In this document: piece by piece, positions 25,518 to 32,719 of the stretch
How the letters are laid out: each line of letters begins with the position of its first letter
Position numbering within the stretch: the stretch's first letter is position 1
Assembly: GCA_913058145.1 (NCBI GenBank)
Contig: CAJXQM010000031.1
Location: 1 to 32,719, forward strand
Reading direction: 5' to 3'
DNA: 32,719 nt
DNA from: an uncultured Colwellia sp.
GTDB lineage: Bacteria; Pseudomonadota; Gammaproteobacteria; Enterobacterales; Alteromonadaceae
Notes under the pieces: generated by a model
The model's input: the letters and a program-made list of their open reading frames with translations, nothing else
Told to the model about the DNA's origin: nothing
The model's database searches: none
Translations under genes and position numbers: made by a program

Positions 25518-26432
25518 TTATTTTTTTTTTGGTAAGTACTTTAAAGGATCCACTGATTTACCGCGAAAGCGAACTTCAAAATGAAGCATAACTCTTTGCG
25601 CATCTGTATTACCCATTTTAGCAATAACATCACCAGATTTAATTTGTTGCTGTTCTTTTACTAAGATTTTGTCATTGTGAGCATAAGCACTAAGGTAATC
25701 ATCATTATGTTTTACAATAATTAACTTACCATATCCTCTTAACGCACTACCTGCGTAAACTACTTTGCCATTTGCCGCAGATCTAATCTTAGTGCCACGG
25801 CGTCCTGCGATATCTATCCCTTTATTACCTTGTGCTTTAGAAGAGAATTTTGCAATAACATTACCTTTTACTGGCCATCGCCAGTGACTAATTTTTTGTG
25901 AAAATTTTGTCTTTGGTAAATCACTTTGTACTATTCTCTTCTTGCTTGTATTTTTACCATACGCTTGCTTTTTAGAAGATGCAATAGTATTTTTTACCTT
26001 TTTAGTACTGGCCAGATTAGATTTCTTAGTCTGTTTTTTGCTCGAATGCTTACTACTACTAGCTTTCGTACTTTTTCCTGTATTTTTAGAGACTAAAAAT
26101 AATTTTTGTCCTGAATAAATGTTATAAGGAGGCGATATTTTATTCAATTTAGCTATTTGGCGTACGTCTGAGTTTGCTCGCCAAGCTATGGAGTATAGTG
26201 TTTCTCCTGAACGTACCGTGTATTCATTAGTGTTAATATTGTTTTTAACGCTATTCTTTAACGGTGTGCTGCCATAAACGGTAACAACAGGCGCTGGTTT
26301 ATCTCTAGATGAACAAGCGACAAGATTTACTGAAATAAGAACACAGCAGAGCAATTTTAAAAATAAAAATATAATATTACGAGAAGCGCTTTGATTAAGC
26401 CTGCGAGTAATATGAATGCTAGTGTCATTCAT
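25518..26432 (-). CDS. nlpD: NlpD-type lipoprotein, LysM and degenerate LytM (M23) domains
   Basis: NlpD is an envelope lipoprotein that activates the amidase AmiC for septal peptidoglycan splitting. From the chosen ATG there are about 304 residues. A signal sequence leads to the lipobox LVAC with Cys40. A LysM domain follows (YTVRSGETLYSIAWRAN), then a long Lys/Ser-rich linker (about residues 110-180) and a C-terminal M23 domain. The metallopeptidase ligands are lost (NKGIDIAG and MLHFEVRFRG where active enzymes have HxxxD and HxH), as in other NlpD proteins, so it is an activator and not an enzyme. Starts at 26447 or 26489 are also possible; none has a strong ribosome-binding site. It lies between yqaA and rpoS. 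Confidence 0.92.
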   Translation of the reverse strand: MNDTSIHITRRLNQSASRNIIFLFLKLLCCVLISVNLVACSSRDKPAPVVTVYGSTPLKNSVKNNINTNEYTVRSGETLYSIAWRANSDVRQIAKLNKISPPYNIYSGQKLFLVSKNTGKSTKASSSKHSSKKQTKKSNLASTKKVKNTIASSKKQAYGKNTSKKRIVQSDLPKTKFSQKISHWRWPVKGNVIAKFSSKAQGNKGIDIAGRRGTKIRSAANGKVVYAGSALRGYGKLIIVKHNDDYLSAYAHNDKILVKEQQQIKSGDVIAKMGNTDAQRVMLHFEVRFRGKSVDPLKYLPKKK

Positions 26433-26466
26433 GTACTTAGTTACCATATAAAAAAAGTGAACCTGA

Positions 26467-27045
26467 TTAGCGTAAAATAAAATAAGCAATGATAATCAAG
26501 GAAATTAACCCCCATCCCAAAACATCAATCCATGTACGTAAACTTTTCTCCATAGCACTACCACCCCATTTAATAAGTCCCGCAACAAGGAAGAACCTTA
26601 ACCCTCGTCCAATGGCTGACATGAGTAGAAAAGGTAAAAAAGCCATCTGTAAAAAACCAGCACTCACCGTAAATAGTTTGTAAGGTATGGGTGAAAAACC
26701 AGCAACAAATACCACCCAGACACCCCATTCGCTAAACCAAGCCATTGCTGTATCAAAGCGATGTTGATAGCCAAACTCAGTGATTAGTGGTTGTATCCAA
26801 GGTTCAAACATCAAATAACCTAATAGATAACCAACGGTGCCGCCAAGAATTGAAGAAACGGTCGTTAAGCTGGCAAACTGCCATGCTTTCTCTGGCTTAG
26901 CTAAAACCATAGGCGCAAGAAGTACATCTGGTGGAATAGGAAAAAAAACTGATTCAGCAAATGTTAATACTGAGAGCATTATAGGAGCAAATTTGTGTTC
27001 CGCCCATTTTAGCGTCCAATCATAAATAGCAGAAAACAACTTCAT
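26467..27045 (-). CDS. YqaA-family membrane protein (DedA/SNARE-associated superfamily)
   Basis: A 192-residue inner-membrane protein of the YqaA branch of the DedA superfamily. Several hydrophobic segments are visible: about 18-40, 55-80 (SSILGGTVGYLLGYLMF), 105-125 (WGVWVVFVAGFSPIPYKLF), 130-155 and 170-190. The motif FFPIPPDVLLAP near residue 35 and the GFSPIPYK motif are DedA hallmarks. DedA relatives are linked to lipid handling and membrane potential, but the YqaA role is not known. Its ATG overlaps the pcm stop codon by one base (TAATG), so the two are translationally coupled. Its position between pcm and nlpD is common in marine gammaproteobacteria. Confidence 0.87.
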   Translation of the reverse strand: MKLFSAIYDWTLKWAEHKFAPIMLSVLTFAESVFFPIPPDVLLAPMVLAKPEKAWQFASLTTVSSILGGTVGYLLGYLMFEPWIQPLITEFGYQHRFDTAMAWFSEWGVWVVFVAGFSPIPYKLFTVSAGFLQMAFLPFLLMSAIGRGLRFFLVAGLIKWGGSAMEKSLRTWIDVLGWGLISLIIIAYFILR

Positions 27046-27716
27046 TATAATAAATCTCCGGGTACTAATGGCACAAAACGAACAGCTTCTACTTGTTGCT
27101 CACTATAACTGTCACCTTTGCGTGTAATTATTTTTAAAATTTGTGTTTGCTCCCCTACCGGAATAACTAAGCGTCCACCATCTACAAGTTGGTCTAATAA
27201 CGCTGGTGGTACGCTTGAAGCACCCGCAGTAACGATGATGGCATCAAATGGCGCTTTACTTGCCCATCCCTGCCAACCATCTCCATGTTTCATCGCTATA
27301 TTATGTAAATCCATTGCGCGCAAACAGCGTTTTGCTTGAAATTGTAATGATTTAATACGCTCTACCGAATAAACTTTATCCGTAATTTGCGCTAAAATTG
27401 AGGTTTGATAACCTGATCCTGTGCCAATTTCAAGGATACTGCTTGGCCTATCACCTTCTTCCCCAAGTAATAACTCCGACATTTTAGCAACAATATATGG
27501 CTGTGAAATGGTTTGTCCCTGCCCTATAGGTAAAGCAGTATTGTCATAAGCTTTATGAGCTAATATTTCAGGGATAAAAATATGCCTAGGTGAGTTAGCT
27601 ATCGCCTGTAAAACCTGTGGGTTAGCTATGCCCTCAACGTGTAGTTTTTCTGCTAACAGTTCACCACTACGTTTTGATTTTCCACTCACTCGACTTTTTA
27701 TTGTGTTGCTTCTCAT
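27045..27716 (-). CDS. pcm: Protein-L-isoaspartate O-methyltransferase
   Basis: Repairs damaged proteins by methylating isoaspartyl residues with S-adenosylmethionine. The 223 residues (E. coli 208) carry the PCMT signature at [17 protein letters not shown], motif [14 protein letters not shown], the post-I region [10 protein letters not shown] and a late motif [10 protein letters not shown]. The N-terminus is about 15 residues longer and basic ([16 protein letters not shown]). The start overlaps the surE stop by four bases, and the stop overlaps the yqaA start by one. surE-pcm is a conserved stress-survival pair next to nlpD-rpoS. Confidence 0.96.
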   Translation of the reverse strand: MRSNTIKSRVSGKSKRSGELLAEKLHVEGIANPQVLQAIANSPRHIFIPEILAHKAYDNTALPIGQGQTISQPYIVAKMSELLLGEEGDRPSSILEIGTGSGYQTSILAQITDKVYSVERIKSLQFQAKRCLRAMDLHNIAMKHGDGWQGWASKAPFDAIIVTAGASSVPPALLDQLVDGGRLVIPVGEQTQILKIITRKGDSYSEQQVEAVRFVPLVPGDLL

Positions 27717-28465
27717 AACGTTACTTCACTAATCCATTTTGTCATATTATTTATACTATTGTGCGCTGTCATATCAACCGTCAATGGTGTAACTGAAACA
27801 TAGTTATTGGCTACCGCATGAAAATCTGTACCCTCACCACCATCTAACTCTTCACCTAAGTCGCCATACCAATAAATATCTCGTTGCCAAGGGTCTTGCA
27901 TTTTTTTCATCCTTTCTGCCTTATGACGATGACCAAGGCGAGTAACCTTTATCCCTTTAATTTCAGATAAAGGGACATCAGGAACATTAATGTTAAGAAT
28001 TTGATCTGCCGCTAAAGGGTTATGTTGGATGCGTTGTATTATTTTGGCGGTAATAATGGCTGCAGTTTGATAATACAATTCGTGCTTACCAAGCAGTGAT
28101 ACCGCAATGGCAGGTATCCCCATGTGACGGCCTTCTGTAGCGGCTGCAACAGTACCTGAATATAAGGTGTCATTACCTAAATTAGGACCTTTATTAATGC
28201 CGGCAACCACTAAGTCAGGTGTTGAAGACATTAACTGACTGACACCTAAATGCACAGCATCGGTAGGTGTACCATTAACCGAAATAAAATTATTTTCCAA
28301 TGTTTGGGCGCGCAATGGGTTAAGTAAGGTAAGTGAGTTACTAGCACCGCTGCAATTTCGATCAGGAGCAACAACGGTAACAGTAAAGTGCTTAGCCAAC
28401 TCTTGATAGAGCACTTTAATGCCTAAAGCATGCACACCATCATCATTACTTAATAATAATTTCAT
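27713..28465 (-). CDS. surE: 5'/3'-nucleotidase SurE
   Basis: A metal-dependent nucleoside 5'/3'-monophosphatase that also cleaves short polyphosphate. At 250 residues it has the usual length. Metal ligands appear in [16 protein letters not shown] (Asp8, Asp9) and CSGASNSLT (Ser), and the [20 protein letters not shown] segment provides the Asn ligand and loop. The C-terminal [13 protein letters not shown] closes the fold. It overlaps pcm by four bases and lies 8 bp after truD, so it sits mid-operon. Confidence 0.97.
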   Translation of the reverse strand: MKLLLSNDDGVHALGIKVLYQELAKHFTVTVVAPDRNCSGASNSLTLLNPLRAQTLENNFISVNGTPTDAVHLGVSQLMSSTPDLVVAGINKGPNLGNDTLYSGTVAAATEGRHMGIPAIAVSLLGKHELYYQTAAIITAKIIQRIQHNPLAADQILNINVPDVPLSEIKGIKVTRLGHRHKAERMKKMQDPWQRDIYWYGDLGEELDGGEGTDFHAVANNYVSVTPLTVDMTAHNSINNMTKWISEVTL

Positions 28466-28473
28466 TTCAGATC

Positions 28474-29535
28474 CTAGTTTTGAACTCTTTGAGTGGCGTC
28501 TTGGTAATCAATTAACTCTCGTAACACCGTGGTTGCATAAGAGCCTGCAGGTAATGTAAAGCAAATATTTACTGAGGGTAGCGCGTTATCATTTTCGTTG
28601 TCATTCGTTAAAACTTCAATCTCCGCATCTTGTACGATTAAACGAATACGACGACGTTCTTGTTTTAAACCAAAGCGCGGTAAACCTTCAGAAAACTCAC
28701 TGTATTTTTTACTAATCTTTTGCTCTAACGCTTTAGGGTTATCGCTGGTCATTAACTCACCTGCTCCCCACATAGGTGCGGTAATATCAACATCTTTATC
28801 AGTAAATCGTTGCACTATCGCATCATCAAATTTATCAAGATGAAAAACTGATTGCGTGCCTGCTAGCATTAGTACCTCGCCCTCCTGCAGATTAGTAAAA
28901 GAGTTTTGTTGAATACGCTCACTGATAACAGCATTAAAAATACACGACCTCGCCGCAGATAAATACATGCCACGTTTCTTTTTATCTTTAACTTTGGTGC
29001 CTGAAAACAGTGCTAAGGCTTTATCAATATTACCACCATCTATGCCGAAACGTTGCTCTCCAAAATAGTTGGGCACGCCTTGCCCGACGATATCATTCCA
29101 TCGGTCATTTAGCGCTTGAAGGTTGGTAACGTTACGTAAAATTAATTCAAAGCGATTACCCGTTAAGGCACCTGTACGTAATTTTTTATTATGTCTGGCG
29201 TATTTAAGTACCTCAACACCTTCAATAGTGAGATCTTGTAAGTCATAGACCTGCTTACCCGGCACATGCACACCAAACCATTGTTCCGTTACGGCAAAGC
29301 GGTCTTTTAAGCCCGCATAAGAGACTAGCTGCTCTTTAACTTTAAAATACTTAGCAAGCTCTCTAGCGACAAAAACAGTATTCGCGCCTGTTTTTCTAAT
29401 ATAAATAAATAAGTGCTCTCCCTCACCTATTGGTAAAAAAGGAAGTTGTTCAAATACTTTAAAGTCACTTTTTTGGCTACGAAGTAACCCTGATGATTCT
29501 GGTTTACCATGTAAATAAGTAAGTTCTGGTAACAT
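28474..29535 (-). CDS. truD: tRNA pseudouridine(13) synthase TruD
   Basis: Makes pseudouridine 13 in tRNA-Glu. The catalytic Asp78 lies in [14 protein letters not shown], and [17 protein letters not shown] and [16 protein letters not shown] are TruD family blocks. The TRUD insertion domain covers about residues 150-300. Length 353 against 349 in E. coli. The C-terminal [16 protein letters not shown] is characteristic. It begins 59 bp after ispF and ends 8 bp before surE. Confidence 0.96.
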   Translation of the reverse strand: MLPELTYLHGKPESSGLLRSQKSDFKVFEQLPFLPIGEGEHLFIYIRKTGANTVFVARELAKYFKVKEQLVSYAGLKDRFAVTEQWFGVHVPGKQVYDLQDLTIEGVEVLKYARHNKKLRTGALTGNRFELILRNVTNLQALNDRWNDIVGQGVPNYFGEQRFGIDGGNIDKALALFSGTKVKDKKKRGMYLSAARSCIFNAVISERIQQNSFTNLQEGEVLMLAGTQSVFHLDKFDDAIVQRFTDKDVDITAPMWGAGELMTSDNPKALEQKISKKYSEFSEGLPRFGLKQERRRIRLIVQDAEIEVLTNDNENDNALPSVNICFTLPAGSYATTVLRELIDYQDATQRVQN

Positions 29536-29594
29536 TATTTATCTCTAATTAAACTGTTGCGTTAAAAATTAAGCTTGTTGTATTGAAAATAAAA

Positions 29595-30107
29595 CTAAAC
29601 ACTCTGCACTTTTTGCATAGAAAGAATTGCGTGAACTTTAGGTATTAATAACACAACACAATGTACGGCAACCCCTTCCTTTCTTCCCGTATAGCCTAGT
29701 TTTTCTGTTGTAGTAGCTTTAACATTAATCTGTTCTATATCACACTGTAAGTCTTTACTTAAACACGTACGCATGGCCGTTAAATGTGGTGATATTTTAG
29801 GTGCTTGCGCAACGATAGTTATATCACCATTGCCAATTTGATAACCTTTTTCAATCATTAAGCCAACAACATGCCGTAATAAAATTCTGCTTGAAATATT
29901 TTCATATTGAGCATCATTGTCAGGAAAGTGATTACCAATATCACCTAAACAAAGTGCACCAAGAATCGCATCACACAGTGCATGAATAGCTACATCGCCA
30001 TCAGAATGAGCAATAAAACCTTGCTCGTATGGCACGGTAACACCAGCTAACATTAGCGGTCCATGTCCGCCAAATTTATGCACATCAAAACCATGTCCTA
30101 TTCGCAT
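29595..30107 (-). CDS. ispF: 2-C-methyl-D-erythritol 2,4-cyclodiphosphate synthase
   Basis: Fifth enzyme of the MEP isoprenoid pathway, closing the cyclodiphosphate. Zinc ligands Asp8 and His10 lie in [10 protein letters not shown], and the third His is in [16 protein letters not shown]. Substrate-binding elements are GDIGNHFPD and [18 protein letters not shown]. The 170 residues exceed the usual 159 by a short C-terminal tail ([11 protein letters not shown]) that adds no known motif. It starts 3 bp after the ispD stop; ispD-ispF adjacency is standard. Confidence 0.97.
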   Translation of the reverse strand: MRIGHGFDVHKFGGHGPLMLAGVTVPYEQGFIAHSDGDVAIHALCDAILGALCLGDIGNHFPDNDAQYENISSRILLRHVVGLMIEKGYQIGNGDITIVAQAPKISPHLTAMRTCLSKDLQCDIEQINVKATTTEKLGYTGRKEGVAVHCVVLLIPKVHAILSMQKVQSV

Positions 30108-30110
30108 ACT

Positions 30111-30872
30111 TTATCCTATTAGTTGTTCGAGCTTTTGCTGCTTTAACTTTTGTTGTTCTTGTTTTTGCTGGTCTAGGTAGAAAGTCGCTAAGGCTATATC
30201 TTCAGGACGTGTTATTTTTATATTATCGCGACGTCCTAAAACAAGTAAGCTAGGTAAACCCGCTAATTCGATAGCTGAAGACTCATCAGTAATCTGTAAA
30301 CCTTGTTCCAACGCTTGTTCTATCGCTTGTTTTAGCTCAACTGTTTTATACATTTGTGGCGTAAACGCGTGCCATAGATCACTTCGTTCTATTGTGCGAC
30401 CAACAGTATTAATGTCTGTTTTGATATTCTGTTTCATCGTATCAACCACTTGTGTGGCTAATAAGCCTCCGCAATTACTTGTGATACATTGTTCAATAAT
30501 TTTATCTATATCATCGTGAGTGATACAAGGTCGAGCAGCATCGTGTACCAAAACCCAAGGGTATTTTTCAACATCAATTGCGTGTAATCCATTTAATACC
30601 GAATCTACACGTTCTTTACCCCCTGAAACTCTAACGATATTTATATTGTCAGCTAGCTCAGTTTGAGCAAAATATTCATCCTCATCACTCAAAACTATAA
30701 TAATTTTCGTTATGTTAGGGTGGCTTAATAAACGATTGGCCGTACGCGTTAAAATACTTTGATCATTAATTTTTAGATACTGTTTAGGACACGCCACTAA
30801 CATACGTTTACCTACGCCGGCTGCAGGTACAATGACCACAAATTGCTTATCGCTTTGAGTTTGTTTAATCAC
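30111..30872 (-). CDS. ispD: 2-C-methyl-D-erythritol 4-phosphate cytidylyltransferase
   Basis: Third enzyme of the MEP pathway, using CTP to form CDP-methylerythritol. The nucleotide-binding loop is VVPAAGVGKRM. Active-site blocks are VLVHDAARPCI and GGKERVDSVLNGL, and KITRPEDIALA follows near the end. The start is a GTG two bases after the ftsB stop, with AAAGGA upstream, so it is coupled to ftsB. The 253 residues exceed E. coli (236) through a C-terminal low-complexity tail (QQKQEQQKLKQQKLEQ), a repeated Gln-Gln-Lys pattern. The tail lies outside the catalytic fold and looks like repeat expansion. Confidence 0.97.
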   Translation of the reverse strand: MIKQTQSDKQFVVIVPAAGVGKRMLVACPKQYLKINDQSILTRTANRLLSHPNITKIIIVLSDEDEYFAQTELADNINIVRVSGGKERVDSVLNGLHAIDVEKYPWVLVHDAARPCITHDDIDKIIEQCITSNCGGLLATQVVDTMKQNIKTDINTVGRTIERSDLWHAFTPQMYKTVELKQAIEQALEQGLQITDESSAIELAGLPSLLVLGRRDNIKITRPEDIALATFYLDQQKQEQQKLKQQKLEQLIG

Positions 30873-30874
30873 GA

Positions 30875-31189
30875 CTACCGAATTCCTTTGCTCTGTGGTT
30901 CTTGACTTATTTGTTCTTTACTTGGAATAAGACGAAAAAATGTTTCATTTTCTTTGATCATACCGAGTTCATTACGCGCGCGTTCTTCAATTGCTTCTGT
31001 GCCTAATTTTAGATCGTCAGTATCAGCATAAAGCAATTTATTACGCTGTTTTAATTTTTCATTGGCTTGTTGCTGACGAATAACATCTTCTTGTAAGGCG
31101 AGATAATCAGGCACACTGTTTTTACCAAACCAAAGTCGGTATTGTAATAAGCCAAAAACAATCAGTAGGAATAGCGTAAATGCTCGCAT
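30875..31189 (-). CDS. ftsB: Cell division protein FtsB
   Basis: Bitopic division protein that forms the FtsQ-FtsB-FtsL complex activating septal wall synthesis. At 104 residues it is the family length. The N-terminal membrane helix (AFTLFLLIVFGLLQYRLWFG) is followed by a periplasmic coiled coil (about residues 30-65, VIRQQQANEKLKQRNK). The conserved end of the domain reads GTEAIEERARNELGMI. It heads the run ftsB-ispD-ispF-truD-surE-pcm-yqaA-nlpD-rpoS and has its own promoter just upstream. Confidence 0.96.
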   Translation of the reverse strand: MRAFTLFLLIVFGLLQYRLWFGKNSVPDYLALQEDVIRQQQANEKLKQRNKLLYADTDDLKLGTEAIEERARNELGMIKENETFFRLIPSKEQISQEPQSKGIR

Positions 31190-31227
31190 AGTTACCTAAA
31201 AAATATACAAAATCAACTGTTGGCACT

Positions 31228-31255
31228 ATTATATAAGGCTTAAACAGTGTGTAAA
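31228..31255 (-). promoter_or_regulatory. Promoter of the ftsB operon
   Basis: On the - strand TTTACA (31250-31255) and a perfect TATAAT (31228-31233) are spaced by 16 bp. It starts transcription about 30 bp before ftsB, directly after the upstream hypothetical gene, so ftsB need not depend on that gene or on eno. Confidence 0.75.
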
Positions 31256-31268
31256 TGTTTATATGTGG

Positions 31269-31916
31269 TTATAAAGCCAAAGGTCGCTTGAAGTCTTGCC
31301 AATTAATAGCACAAGAGATTAATAATTCTCGTAAACTTGGAATAATAGGTCTTAATTTAGTGGTGTGCATTTGGCCTTGCCATTGATGCCCTGCACAGGC
31401 AGCAAGCATCACTTTTTTAGTTGGTTTTAACAAGTACAAAGAGTGATCAACATTGAACTCAATTAACGAAAACCAGCCTGATACATTAGTGCGAATACGT
31501 CTTTTTTCTATATCAATACGATCAATACTGTCTAAAAAAATATGATCATCTTTTAGTATCGGTACGACTAGGCCTAATGACGTTTTATTGGTTTGGCCAA
31601 TTAAGGTTAAATACCATGTAAAAACGTCTTGTTCATTTTGTGCTAGTACTGATAGCTTATTGGCTTGATTAGCTGACCAAGTAGCATTTTGAACATCTAA
31701 CGTGAGTGGTGAGAAACCTAGTTCATTAACAGATACCAATAAATTGGCTGTACGATTAATATAATGTGGCAAGCTTTTCAGTCGTCCTTGCATGTTTTCA
31801 ATACTCGTGGCTTCAGCATTTGCAAGCAAGCTTGTTTCTCGCTCATAAAGCGCATTGCATAACTCTGCAAAATCATTGTTTTGCTTATTAGTTTGCCAAA
31901 GGGTATTTTGAGACAT
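31269..31916 (-). CDS. Uncharacterised 215-residue protein between eno and ftsB
   Basis: I do not recognise a family. The protein looks soluble, with no signal peptide or membrane helix. It begins MSQNTLWQTNKQNNDFAEL, an N-terminal helical part. A mixed alpha/beta middle follows (VFTWYLTLIGQTNKTSLG, IFLDSIDRIDIEKRR, GWFSLIEFNVDHSLYLL). The C-terminal part reads VMLAACAGHQWQG and ends INWQDFKRPLAL. No catalytic motif stands out. The ATG at 31916 lacks a clear ribosome-binding site. In many gammaproteobacteria eno is followed directly by ftsB, so this gene is an extra member of a conserved neighbourhood, possibly lineage-specific. An imperfect Fur-like palindrome lies 27 bp upstream of the start. 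Confidence 0.75.
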   Translation of the reverse strand: MSQNTLWQTNKQNNDFAELCNALYERETSLLANAEATSIENMQGRLKSLPHYINRTANLLVSVNELGFSPLTLDVQNATWSANQANKLSVLAQNEQDVFTWYLTLIGQTNKTSLGLVVPILKDDHIFLDSIDRIDIEKRRIRTNVSGWFSLIEFNVDHSLYLLKPTKKVMLAACAGHQWQGQMHTTKLRPIIPSLRELLISCAINWQDFKRPLAL

Positions 31917-31942
31917 TATAAATAAAAGTTACTGCTTATCAT

Positions 31943-31957
31943 TGAGGTTAATTCTCA
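31943..31957. promoter_or_regulatory. Fur-like palindrome upstream of the 215-residue gene
   Basis: TGAGGTTAATTCTCA matches 10 of 14 scored positions of the 7-1-7 Fur consensus TGATAATNATTATCA. The match is imperfect, and the gene has no obvious iron role, so this may be chance. The rest of the gap up to the eno terminator shows nothing else I can support. Confidence 0.25.
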
Positions 31958-32032
31958 TTAAACCCTGTATTTTGAATGCGAACGGTTATACCTAAGCATA
32001 CTCGATCGTGATTAAAAGATAAAATTTTCTAT

Positions 32033-32062
32033 AAAAAAACCGAGCAGGTAAAAGCTCGGTTT
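32033..32062 (-). terminator. Terminator downstream of eno
   Basis: AAACCGAGC (32037-32045) pairs with GCTCGGTTT (32054-32062) around an 8-nt loop, and a run of T follows on the - strand. It ends transcription from eno, about 205 bp beyond its stop, with the repeat element in between. Confidence 0.88.
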
Positions 32063-32104
32063 AATTTAATATGTACTGATATAACCAAGCAAATTGAAGC
32101 TAAT

Positions 32105-32243
32105 TAGTTCAAGAGCAAGGCGCTTGCACGGAGTTGACTGTAGTCATTACTTCGGACGTCCGGTCCTACGCCCAGAGGGCCAACCTTCGGTTGTTCAAAT
32201 TTGTTCCAGACAAATTTGTGAGTACAAGTAACACCGCTATTGA
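32105..32243. repeat. Composite dispersed repeat downstream of eno
   Basis: The outer blocks TTCAAGAGCAA, CACGGAGTTGACTGTAGTC (ending 32145) and TGTGAGTAC...GCTATTGA (from 32217) follow the order of the argS-side element at 3111-3180. The 71 bp between them (32146-32216) are absent from that copy and are rich in small hairpins. Examples are GGACGTCC, AACC-TTC-GGTT and CAAATTTGT paired with ACAAATTTG. The ends (AAGGCGCTTG and AACACCGCTA) also resemble those of the 80-bp palindrome at 2911-2990. Confidence 0.65.
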
Positions 32244-32267
32244 AATAAGTAACAATAATTTTAATAG

Positions 32268-32719
<452 letters not shown>

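Noticed and set aside
25518..26432. Active M23 endopeptidase
   Set aside because: The zinc-ligand positions are replaced, as in other NlpD activators. Cell-wall cutting activity is not expected.

Overview
The window is an AT-rich stretch of chromosome from a marine gammaproteobacterium. Gene content and order (holD-rimI-prfC, smp/serB, recA next to mutS, ftsB-ispD-ispF-truD-surE-pcm-yqaA-nlpD-rpoS, eno at the edge) together with the protein sequences point to the Alteromonadales, most likely Colwellia or a close relative. This placement comes from reading the proteins, not from a search. Nearly all of the window is core housekeeping sequence. I see no complete mobile element, CRISPR array or defence island.

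Layout. Positions 1-52 are the 3' end of a tRNA-Trp. Then on the + strand come holD, rimI and prfC, a gap carrying two repeat elements, argS, and a TatD-family gene (yjjV-like). That last gene overlaps tail to tail with an smp/ahpA membrane gene, which is divergent from serB. From 7.6 to 9.2 kb lie a cold-shock gene and an unrecognised small gene (both - strand), then a radA/sms gene (+) whose upstream region holds a LexA-like site. A secreted S9 dipeptidyl peptidase IV and a short ribosome hibernation factor follow on +. The - strand then carries metA-metH, with a MetJ-type operator over the metA promoter, and recA with a near-consensus LexA box.

Between recA and the divergent mutS (about 1.85 kb) there is no full-size gene. 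The cinA/pncC gene often found beside recA is absent. The gap holds a row of small - strand ORFs, a run of nine C/G, and possibly decayed coding sequence. After mutS (+), a long - strand cluster runs rpoS, nlpD, yqaA, pcm, surE, truD, ispF, ispD, ftsB, followed by an unrecognised 215-residue gene and the 3' part of eno.

How the genes work together. metA, metH and the MetJ-type sites form a methionine synthesis unit. recA, radA and mutS serve DNA repair, and recA (probably also radA) has an SOS operator. nlpD, ftsB, rpoS and the IspD/IspF pair cover cell division, stationary-phase control and isoprenoid precursors. holD, rimI, prfC, argS, truD, hpf and eno are replication, translation and glycolysis genes.

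The observations most worth checking are: four tandem 18-bp copies of the rpoS translation start, three of which keep an ATG; a RadA with an altered zinc finger and an upstream LexA-like site; a MetA with Ala at the acyl-specificity position 111; a family of dispersed repeats with shared ends and exchangeable interiors; and the small-ORF cluster with a G9 tract between recA and mutS.
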